Shown in pieces: positions 4,424-10,357 of a stretch of DNA of 10,357 nucleotides. The stretch spans positions 1 through 10,357 of the forward strand of contig JBDRHZ010000019.1 in NCBI GenBank assembly GCA_043816305.1, in the 5' to 3' direction. The position numbers and the translations under genes were made by a program. Each line of letters begins with the position of its first letter. The stretch's first letter is position 1. The notes below the pieces were generated by a model. That model did not search any database. It was not told the DNA's origin and saw nothing but the letters and a program-made list of their open reading frames with translations. The DNA is from JAHIVN01 sp018816645 (GTDB taxonomy: Bacteria > Patescibacteriota > Dojkabacteria > JAHIVN01).

Positions 4424-7387
4424 TTATTTTTCGAGTTTTAAAGTTAAAGTATCTAATTCGTAATCGTTGAAGGTCTCAAGATTTGTTTGACTTAGATAGA
4501 ATTTATAATAAACAGGAACACCAAAGCCAAAATCCCCCTTTCTGATATCGAGTGTCGAATTATACCAGTTATCCCCCGTTTCGTGAATTTGAAGATTGCT
4601 CCTAGTAATCACAGCTTCATCAACATTATCTATTTGCGCAAAGTAATACCTGAAAGGATAAAAATATGAATCCTTTGTAAAAGAATAAAGATTGTATTTC
4701 GTACTCAACACGTTCCTGTCTGTTACAGCAGAAAGTCTTGTGAGCGCCGAAACATTTATTTTATAATTATAATACCTGTTCCAGTAATCAGCTTTGAATG
4801 TTTCTGGCCCGCCATTAATTACTTTTTCAAAGGAATCGGAAGATTTCTTCCTAGCTAAACTCAGACCTCTTTCCAGTGGATAAAAATATACTTCTTTTAT
4901 ATTTTCAATCTCCAAAACAGCCGATTCTAAGCCACTGTAAACAAACTTATTCGAATTTAACTTTATATTTGTAACTATAAGATCCTGGCTCAGTGTGTTT
5001 TTGGCAGTAGTGAAGTCATCCGAGGCAATCTCTATCCTATATATCCCTTCTGGCAGATTCTGTGCTGTCAATCTTATAACATGTTCCTTTGGAATCGAAT
5101 TCAGTACCTCATTATCATCTTCCACATATTTTGAAACAATAACTTCTCCACTTGAATCAGATACCCTGATCACAATAGCATCACGTCCCCAATCGGCATT
5201 CTCGTCTCTATAAGATATACTCAAATCTAGAGAATCCTTTAGAATAGTATAATATACCTGATTTCCAGCAATACCTAGATCCAAATCAAGATCTCCAGGT
5301 TCATAGGCAGAATCCTTGTAATAATCATGAATCCGAAACTTATCAAGCTCAGAATTTATATCACTAAAGGAAACAGTCTCCAGATCAAGCCCCAGCAGAC
5401 TCCCAGGCACTAAAACAGAATTCAGCGTATTATTTAAAGTCTCAGCTGCAACTGGCTTTTTCTTTGAATATACAAATTTTGAATCAACTTCAATCTTATA
5501 TTCAAAGTTAGCAAAAGCCTGATCAAAGAACAGATATTTCTCTGCCTCCCCGGTATCACTATTTAGTTCAACATACACTGAATTCTGCGAACGCAGATTT
5601 TGAGTCATACTCGTGCTTACATCCTCCTGATTAAATCGGGGAGTAAACCCAAATGTCAAAGAACTCGCTGTCTGCTCAGCAACTTCTAGATTTGAAGAGT
5701 TCTCTCTTCTAGCTTCCCAAAGAAAACACTTGTCCAAGCCGAAAGGAAGAACATGCGAATAGAGAATGCTTACCAGAAGAGAAAGTGGCACTAGCAGCAG
5801 AACCACTCCGTATAATTTTCTGACATTCTTATGGACTTCGCAGGAAATATCCCTATTTCGAACCTTAAATACTAAGGCTATTAATAGGAAAAGTATTACT
5901 CCAAGAGCAACTATATACTCTTGAATCTTTGAAACTACATAGACCCGGTTGAAGAGGAGAAAAAGTATACCCAGTCCACCAAATACAAACGACAAGGTTG
6001 ATATACGACTTCTGACTTTTTTGGAATATTTATTTTGAACTGCCCCTACTATCCTATTTCGGATATTCAGAATCAAATCCGATTTAATCCAGGCCAACAA
6101 TGCGAGATCTACCAGTAAAAACATAGTGATAACAAGCAATGCAAGATCCGCTATCCCCCCCAGCTCATAATTCTTAACAAAGTCATCTATCTGAATGTAG
6201 ATATTTCCTAACTCTGAAGCCAAATTGCCAGTAACATAGAGCCTGTTCAGATAATACATTCCTCCTGCAAAAAGAAATATAAAGATACCAAATACTATAT
6301 TCAAAAACACAAGGGCTGGTCCTAATTTACTTTTTGCCCCCTCCAACCTGGCAGAGATATCCTGGAAGTAGTTCTCAGAGGTTATCACTCCCTTTGCTTC
6401 CCGTCCAAATATTAGAACAATGATGAAGAAAAGCAGTAAAATTGGCAGATAACTAATATAGTTATGACTATCTTCTGCCGGCAACAATTCTACTGAGACA
6501 TCTTTAAGTCCAATTTCAAAGACTTTCTCGATATCTACTTTCTCAAGAGTTGTCAGCGATGGATTCAGAATAAAAACCTTTCCTTTCGCAAATGAATTTT
6601 CAAACATAAGAACCATTGGGATGTTTCTGTATTCGCATAAATACTGAGATACAAGGTCGCTAGTAAGCTGATAAACCTTATCCCCTGCTTCATAATAATT
6701 ATCGAAAATAAAATCTATCTGGGTATTGAGCTTATCGAAGTCCTCCAGTACAATCATATCTTCAGTAACTTCGAAGTATCTGTACAGATCTTCATTCCCA
6801 TAAATTATTGCATTCCCGCCAAGTTCTATATATCTTTCAAACTCCTTTTTATACTCCAGGAAGTCAGTGTTTTTATCAATAAACGTAAAATCTCCAACAA
6901 AAGGTGATCTAAGTCGCGATATATTGACATTATAAAGTTCCGTTCTGCTGGAAACAAATCCTATCTCGTAGGTGCCACGCTCAAACAGTTCTAGTACCAT
7001 AAGGTGCTTTGCTGCCACAGCAAAGTAATCCTGTGACGGAGTTTTCACAACCAAGTTACTGTTTTGGAGAATAGAATCTACCTCTTCTTCGGTATATATA
7101 TCTTGAAGCTTAAATTCAAGCCCAATAACCGCTCTGTCTTCAATTTGAATGGAATGCCTTTTACCGAATCGGTAAAACTCATTACTAAGAAAGATTTCTT
7201 CGACTATATCTTCCTGTTTAATGTTTTCGGAACAATCTAATGATTGAGACTTGCAAAATGCATTCACAATAAAATCCGCCTGCGGAGAATTTAAAAGCTG
7301 TGGCGAGGAAGCAGCATTTACAGATGTTCTCCCAAAGAAGCAAAAAATAGTACATATCGTGTAAAAAGAAAACAATAATCTTTTCAT
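4424..7387 (-). CDS. Large six-helix membrane protein with two outside domains, function unknown
   Basis: I do not recognise this 987-residue protein as a named family. It begins with a signal peptide (residues 1-25, basic MKRLL, hydrophobic core, likely cut after VNA). A mixed alpha/beta domain covers about 26-309. Hydrophobic helices follow at about 310-328, 356-379, 411-433, 464-485, 489-508 and 525-545. The C-terminal region, about 546-987, is rich in beta-type sequence with many aromatic residues (for example KADYWNRYYNYKINV near 865). Positively charged loops at about 434-463 and 509-524 lie on the predicted inner side, so both large domains face outward. Within the N-terminal domain ERYIELGGNAIIYGNED (184-200) and AKGKVFILNPS (267-277) look like the 'GG-T-hhhhG' and 'GKV-hh' pieces of a ThuA/GATase1-like fold, a weak resemblance. 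It lies between the transporter ATPase gene (29-base gap) and a GT2 (1-base gap), so a role in modifying, attaching or displaying the exported glycan is a reasonable guess. Start ATG 7385-7387; no Shine-Dalgarno. Confidence 0.85.
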   Translation of the reverse strand: MKRLLFSFYTICTIFCFFGRTSVNAASSPQLLNSPQADFIVNAFCKSQSLDCSENIKQEDIVEEIFLSNEFYRFGKRHSIQIEDRAVIGLEFKLQDIYTEEEVDSILQNSNLVVKTPSQDYFAVAAKHLMVLELFERGTYEIGFVSSRTELYNVNISRLRSPFVGDFTFIDKNTDFLEYKKEFERYIELGGNAIIYGNEDLYRYFEVTEDMIVLEDFDKLNTQIDFIFDNYYEAGDKVYQLTSDLVSQYLCEYRNIPMVLMFENSFAKGKVFILNPSLTTLEKVDIEKVFEIGLKDVSVELLPAEDSHNYISYLPILLLFFIIVLIFGREAKGVITSENYFQDISARLEGAKSKLGPALVFLNIVFGIFIFLFAGGMYYLNRLYVTGNLASELGNIYIQIDDFVKNYELGGIADLALLVITMFLLVDLALLAWIKSDLILNIRNRIVGAVQNKYSKKVRSRISTLSFVFGGLGILFLLFNRVYVVSKIQEYIVALGVILFLLIALVFKVRNRDISCEVHKNVRKLYGVVLLLVPLSLLVSILYSHVLPFGLDKCFLWEARRENSSNLEVAEQTASSLTFGFTPRFNQEDVSTSMTQNLRSQNSVYVELNSDTGEAEKYLFFDQAFANFEYKIEVDSKFVYSKKKPVAAETLNNTLNSVLVPGSLLGLDLETVSFSDINSELDKFRIHDYYKDSAYEPGDLDLDLGIAGNQVYYTILKDSLDLSISYRDENADWGRDAIVIRVSDSSGEVIVSKYVEDDNEVLNSIPKEHVIRLTAQNLPEGIYRIEIASDDFTTAKNTLSQDLIVTNIKLNSNKFVYSGLESAVLEIENIKEVYFYPLERGLSLARKKSSDSFEKVINGGPETFKADYWNRYYNYKINVSALTRLSAVTDRNVLSTKYNLYSFTKDSYFYPFRYYFAQIDNVDEAVITRSNLQIHETGDNWYNSTLDIRKGDFGFGVPVYYKFYLSQTNLETFNDYELDTLTLKLEK

Positions 7388-7416
7388 AAATTGTCCAATA
7401 TAAATAAACTGAACTA

Positions 7417-8169
7417 CTAGCCCAATCTTTCACAAATCTCTCTGTACTGGGCAATTCCCTCGTCGACTTCTCCAAAGTACAGTGGCCTTCCTTTGTCCAA
7501 AACTAGCACTTTGTTGCAGAACTTTTTAATATCTTCCATATCGTGACTCACAAACATAATCGTCTTTCCAGATTCTTTCAAATCTGTAATCTTTGCCAGG
7601 CTTTTTTTCTGGAAATCTGCATCACCAACTGCTAGCACTTCATCAAGCAGGTAAATATCAGATTTTGTCTGAATAGCGATAGAGAAGGCCAATCGCACCT
7701 GCATACCTGAGGAATAGTTTTTTAGCGGGGTATCAATAAACTCGCCTACTTCTGCAAACTCAACTATTTCCTTAAATTTATCTTCAATGGTTCTTCTGCT
7801 CATTCCCAAGATCACTCCATTTAGGAAAATGTTGTCGCGAGCTGAGAGTTCAGGACTGAATCCCACACCCAGCTCCAAAAATGGCGTTAATTTCCCTCTA
7901 ACCTGGACCTCTCCGCGGTCTGGAAGATAAATTCCAGCTATAATCCGGAGCAGAGTAGTTTTACCGCTGCCATTCCGTCCTATCATTCCCACAAAATCTC
8001 CTCTCTGAATCTCAAAACTCACTTCTTTTAATGCTGTGAAAACCTCATGATCAACTTTTCTAAACGGATTAAGGAAATAACTTTTCAAAGAGAAATTCTT
8101 CTCCTTTGGTATTGAGAACTCTTTTGTTACGTTTTGTACTTGAATCGAATATGATTTATTGTTTTTCAT
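7417..8169 (-). CDS. Polysaccharide ABC transporter ATPase (Wzt/TagH-like, short form)
   Basis: A 250-residue ABC ATPase of the O-antigen/teichoic acid exporter class. Numbering from ATG 8169, Walker A is GRNGSGKT (64-71), the Q-loop region has the form typical of this class (FLELGVGFSPELSARDNI), the signature is NYSSGMQVRLAFSIA (151-165), Walker B is IYLLDEVLAVGD (172-183) and the switch histidine is in VSHD (H209). The N-terminal stretch before the P-loop (NPFRKVDHEVFTALKEVSFEI) is also typical. It should pair with the ABC-2 permease at 9378-10148. It lacks the extra C-terminal glycan-binding domain found in E. coli O9a-type Wzt. A TTG nine bases upstream could extend it by three residues. 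ATG 8169 is preferred because a GGAAG lies just before it, though unusually close (2 bases). The gene overlaps the end of the upstream GT2 by 14 bases, implying coupled translation. Confidence 0.95.
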   Translation of the reverse strand: MKNNKSYSIQVQNVTKEFSIPKEKNFSLKSYFLNPFRKVDHEVFTALKEVSFEIQRGDFVGMIGRNGSGKTTLLRIIAGIYLPDRGEVQVRGKLTPFLELGVGFSPELSARDNIFLNGVILGMSRRTIEDKFKEIVEFAEVGEFIDTPLKNYSSGMQVRLAFSIAIQTKSDIYLLDEVLAVGDADFQKKSLAKITDLKESGKTIMFVSHDMEDIKKFCNKVLVLDKGRPLYFGEVDEGIAQYREICERLG

Positions 8170-9358
8170 AACTTCCAATTGAACTTATCAAGGCTCTGAA
8201 ATAGTTCTCGCTGAACATTTTTGCTTTTTTGTCTCCAGTCAAGCTTTTCATCCCCCATATGACTGAACGTCCAAATGTTCTAGCAAAGAAATAGAGATAT
8301 TTTAAAACTCCAAAATATTCCCTCACAAACCAAAGTCTATTTCTAGTCCCATAAAAAGTTTGTCTTTCCGTAACCTGTCCTCCACTGCTTCCCCAAAAGT
8401 AATGATAACAGACAGAATTTGCAACGAATTTTGTTTTATATCCGACTCTGGCAAGCCTGAAACTTATCTCTGTGTCTTCATTATACATAAAATAGGAATT
8501 CTTCAATAATCCAACTCTCCGCAGCAGATCAGTTCGAATCGCCATAGATGCACCGCACCCCGCATCAACCAGCATACTGGGCAACTCTCTATCAAACTCG
8601 AATATATTTCTATCTACAAATGTCATCTCCTTGCACAGGAAATCACTCCCAGCGTTTTGTATCACATTTCCCCCGCTTACATTGATTTTCACGCTTCCAG
8701 GGCCTTTTAATTCTTTTTTTATTGACCCAGAAAACACCTTGATACCGCCGTTTGAGAGTGTCACTTGCAATTTCTCTGCATTCTCACGATCAAAAGGTAC
8801 GGCAAAACTATAGATTTTTAATTTTTCGAGACTTTTGGGTAATTCCACAAGCGAACCTTTCTTATCAAATCCATCTGTGTATTCAAGAGAATGATACCTT
8901 AAATCCCCTATTTGAATAGATTCTAAAACACTATCCTCTCTTGGGATGATTACAATTTGTTGATAAGGATGATAAAGGAGAATTTTAGACGTGCAAATCC
9001 CAATATCTCTTTCGGCAAAACCCGCAATTAAACTATTTAACCAACCCTTTCCTACTTTTACATCATTATTCAACAGCACTGCAAATTCGAATTTTTTATT
9101 CTTTAGAATTTTCTCTAAACCTGTATTGTTACCTTGTACATAGCCACTATTCGTTTTCAGTTTTATTATCTCAAGGCGCTTATCGTGCTTCTTAATTCTC
9201 TCTAAGAATTTTACTGAGCCATCTTCTGATCCATTATCTACAACCACGATCTTGAAGCTTGGGTATTCCTGGTCTAGCACCGAAACAAGATTCTGTTTTA
9301 AGAAATTCAGACCGTTCCAGTTTAAGATAACAACTGCAACTTGTGGAGACTTATTCAT
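8156..9358 (-). CDS. WbbL-like GT2 glycosyltransferase with a large inserted domain
   Basis: A 400-residue GT2 enzyme of the rhamnosyltransferase (WbbL/RfbF) type. From ATG 9358: VAVVILNWNGLNFL (7-20), VVVDNGSEDGS (38-48), NSGYVQGNNTG (70-80), LLNNDVKVGKGWL (95-107; the NND metal site), VDAGCGASMAIR (264-275), YNEDTEISFRL (292-302; catalytic ED) and the C-terminal NRLWFVREYF. In relatives the segment between 'SKILLY' (124-129) and 'NVIQNAGSDF' (231-240) is only about 10 residues. Here it is roughly 100, most of it (about 137-230) lysine- and beta-rich sequence, probably a separate small beta domain. The longest open frame begins at TTG 9394, overlapping the permease gene, but ATG 9358 matches the family N-terminus and leaves a 19-base gap. 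Its position between permease and ATPase suggests it extends or starts the exported chain. The sugar is unknown. Confidence 0.92.
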   Translation of the reverse strand: MNKSPQVAVVILNWNGLNFLKQNLVSVLDQEYPSFKIVVVDNGSEDGSVKFLERIKKHDKRLEIIKLKTNSGYVQGNNTGLEKILKNKKFEFAVLLNNDVKVGKGWLNSLIAGFAERDIGICTSKILLYHPYQQIVIIPREDSVLESIQIGDLRYHSLEYTDGFDKKGSLVELPKSLEKLKIYSFAVPFDRENAEKLQVTLSNGGIKVFSGSIKKELKGPGSVKINVSGGNVIQNAGSDFLCKEMTFVDRNIFEFDRELPSMLVDAGCGASMAIRTDLLRRVGLLKNSYFMYNEDTEISFRLARVGYKTKFVANSVCYHYFWGSSGGQVTERQTFYGTRNRLWFVREYFGVLKYLYFFARTFGRSVIWGMKSLTGDKKAKMFSENYFRALISSIGSYEKQ

Positions 9359-9377
9359 AAAGAATCGTAAGTCATAG

Positions 9378-10148
9378 TTAAAATTTCTCTGCAATCCTTT
9401 TTACATTCTTCCTGAAGAAAAGTGTACCAACTATCAGCAATACCACAACTAAAATTGCAATAATAAAAATCCCGCGAGTATAGGTTATCTTCCCATAGAT
9501 TAGTGCGTCTCTTGCCGATTGAATGAGTATCGTCAACGGATTTAGAAATACGAGTTTTTTCATAACAGCCGGAAGCGCATCCACAGGATAAAATATTGGA
9601 GTCGCATAAAATAAAAGCTGCATTACAAGCCCTGTCACATGTTCGAGATCCCTAAGTTTCACCAAAATAATCGAAGTAAAAAACGATAGCCCATATATGC
9701 CAAAAAAGAGAATTATGCATATGACAACAAAATATATCATTGAACCAAAGGTTGGAGAAATCGGGTTGAAAACAACGAAAAGAGCTAGAATAAAAAGATT
9801 TACGACAAAGTTTATCGTTGCCATTATGTGAGAGCTGGCAAGGGCAATTTCTCTTGGGAAGTTCACCTTGAGAACAATATGCGCCATCTGCAACAGCCCT
9901 TTCATACCATATACTACTCCATCGTTCACAAAATAATAGATAATTATTCCAAGAAGCAAATAAATTTGATAATTCTCAACCCAGCCGCCTTTAAAATTTG
10001 AGAAAACAAAGTACAAGACAACGAATGTCATGAGCGGCTTGATAAGAACCCAGAGAAATCCAAGTACAGAATTGTTATACCTAAGCTTGAAATTTGTCCT
10101 GACGAGTTCTATGAGGAGATCTTTTTTGTTATGGAATGTTTCCAACAC
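9378..10148 (-). CDS. Polysaccharide ABC-2 type permease (Wzm/TagG-like)
   Basis: A 256-residue ABC-2 membrane subunit. The amphipathic N-terminal motif ELVRTNFKLRYNNSVLGFLW (residues 14-33) and the following IKP are the family hallmark. Hydrophobic helices are at about 32-50, 60-79, 105-128, 136-162, 170-188 and 226-245. The conserved YATPIFYPVDALP (181-193), FLNPLT (201-206) and RDALIYG (213-219) fit polysaccharide exporters rather than drug transporters. It should form the channel with the ATPase at 7417-8169 and export a lipid-linked or free polysaccharide. It is the first gene of the minus-strand operon, about 24 bases downstream of the predicted transcription start. The start codon is GTG (10146-10148). 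TTG at the next codon is possible, and there is no ATG upstream in frame before the stop at 10203-10205. No Shine-Dalgarno is seen. Confidence 0.94.
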   Translation of the reverse strand: MLETFHNKKDLLIELVRTNFKLRYNNSVLGFLWVLIKPLMTFVVLYFVFSNFKGGWVENYQIYLLLGIIIYYFVNDGVVYGMKGLLQMAHIVLKVNFPREIALASSHIMATINFVVNLFILALFVVFNPISPTFGSMIYFVVICIILFFGIYGLSFFTSIILVKLRDLEHVTGLVMQLLFYATPIFYPVDALPAVMKKLVFLNPLTILIQSARDALIYGKITYTRGIFIIAILVVVLLIVGTLFFRKNVKRIAEKF

Positions 10149-10166
10149 AGCCGTACTAATAATTAA

Positions 10167-10357
10167 ATGTGCAAGCGGAATTATACCATGTATAAACTGG
10201 TATTAGAATTGACATACTGTACTCATCGGGAAGATATTACCCACCTAAGACTTGCAAAGGAATGGAGCCAGGTGAGAGAATTGGGTAATACTTTACATTA
10301 CCAATGTCTCAACCATGACTCCAATCATATCTTACAAAAATTACATAAAAAACGCTA
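10167..10357 (+). CDS. Unidentified open frame running off the right edge (partial)
   Basis: From ATG 10167 (or ATG 10188, in the same frame) the plus strand stays open for 63 full codons to the end of the window, with a stop just upstream at 10164-10166. The predicted sequence has an amphipathic, charged stretch (HLRLAKEWSQVRELGNTL) and is rich in His and Cys later on. I do not recognise it. Against it: a candidate TTGACA promoter and the inverted repeats lie inside it, and its 5' end overlaps the minus-strand promoter. For it: an open run of this length is somewhat unlikely by chance in AT-rich DNA. A GGAA nine bases before ATG 10188 is the only possible ribosome binding site. A second, shorter frame starting at ATG 10315 is also open to the end. 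Confidence 0.25.
   Translation, partial: MCKRNYTMYKLVLELTYCTHREDITHLRLAKEWSQVRELGNTLHYQCLNHDSNHILQKLHKKR
10180..10208 (-). promoter_or_regulatory. Extended -10 promoter of the export operon
   Basis: On the minus strand a perfect TATAAT (10180-10185) is preceded by TGG (10186-10188), making an extended -10 element (TGnTATAAT). The -35 position, 17 bases away, is only TTCTAA (10203-10208; 3 of 6), which extended -10 promoters tolerate. Transcription would begin near 10172, giving a leader of about 24 bases to GTG 10148. No second convincing promoter was found in the minus-strand gaps downstream, which are at most 29 bases, so all five genes are probably one transcript. Confidence 0.6.
10209..10238 (+). 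promoter_or_regulatory. Possible divergent plus-strand promoter
   Basis: A perfect TTGACA (10209-10214) is followed after 18 bases by GATATT (10233-10238; 4 of 6 matches to TATAAT). It would fire rightward, away from the operon, starting near 10245. The -10 half overlaps the left arm of the inverted repeat at 10235-10290. It lies inside the open frame at 10167-10357, so the two calls compete unless that frame starts further right. Confidence 0.35.
10235..10290. repeat. Perfect 9-base inverted repeat, 38-base spacer
   Basis: TATTACCCA (10235-10243) and TGGGTAATA (10282-10290) are exact reverse complements. A nested CACC (10242-10245) and GGTG (10271-10274) can also pair. The repeat lies upstream of the export-operon promoter and overlaps the -10 region of the possible divergent promoter, a position that would suit a regulator binding site. 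Confidence 0.45.
10284..10302. repeat. Inverted repeat GGTAAT-N7-ATTACC
   Basis: GGTAAT (10284-10289) and ATTACC (10297-10302) form a 6-base inverted repeat around a 7-base centre. Flanking bases extend the pairing (TTGG and CCAA) with a one-base bulge. With the copy at 10237-10242 this makes three ATTACC-type half-sites within about 65 bases. Confidence 0.4.

Noticed and set aside
7218..7475. Minus-strand open frame spanning the gap between the ATPase and the 987-residue protein
   Set aside because: It overlaps the ends of both real genes, and its product is an out-of-frame reading of the signal peptide region.
4995..8813. Short plus-strand open frames at 4995-5213 and 8631-8813
   Set aside because: They are antisense to well-supported operon genes, and neither has a promoter, ribosome site or recognisable product.
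9359..9394. TTG start at 9394 for the WbbL-like GT2
   Set aside because: It would overlap the permease gene and add 12 residues that do not fit the family. ATG 9358 gives the normal N-terminus.
1..10357. CRISPR array, insertion sequence, integrase or attachment site
   Set aside because: No regularly spaced repeats, transposase or integrase motifs, or matching terminal inverted repeats were seen. The decay on the left is not bounded by any visible mobile element.

Overview
This is an AT-rich bacterial window (GC looks like high-30s percent, not counted) given over to cell-surface polysaccharide synthesis and export. Protein families, compact spacing, near absence of Shine-Dalgarno sequences and the style of the GT2, YfhO, DUF218 and methyltransferase proteins suggest an uncultured Candidate Phyla Radiation (Patescibacteria) type genome. 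That assignment is inference; no rRNA or marker gene is present. Every intact gene ends in TAA or TAG, and tryptophan is encoded by TGG as usual.

Left part (1-2704): a decaying plus-strand region around one intact minus-strand gene. Positions 57-1202 are a composite pseudogene. A GT2 glycosyltransferase has a frameshift near 564-572 and an apparent in-frame internal loss. Near 750-780 it is joined to the C-terminal end of a YfhO-like membrane protein, which has its own frameshift near 1004-1013. Positions 1982-2704 are a DUF218/YdcF-like gene that stays in one frame for its whole length but is interrupted by TAG (2081) and TGA (2423). Between them on the minus strand (1189-1920) is an intact polyprenyl-phosphate-sugar-synthase-like GT2 with its own good promoter.

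Middle (2773-3480): an intact plus-strand SAM-dependent methyltransferase of the kind often found beside surface-glycan GT2 genes. It converges on the operon to its right, with only 3 bases between the two stop codons.

Right part (3484-10148, minus strand): a tight five-gene operon read right to left. The order is ABC-2 permease (Wzm/TagG-like), a WbbL-like GT2 with an unusual inserted domain of about 95 residues, the ATPase (Wzt/TagH-like, without a C-terminal glycan-binding domain), a 987-residue protein with a signal peptide, six membrane segments and two large outside domains, and a membrane-anchored DPM1/GtrB-like GT2. Gaps are 19, -14, 29 and 1 bases. An extended -10 promoter lies just upstream at 10180-10208. 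The simplest model is that the GT2 enzymes build a lipid-linked glycan, Wzm/Wzt flip it across the membrane, and the 987-residue protein acts on the outer face. That protein is the least explained part of the window.

Right edge (10149-10357): the operon promoter, a possible divergent promoter, three copies of an ATTACC-type motif arranged as inverted repeats, and an open frame running off the end that I cannot identify.
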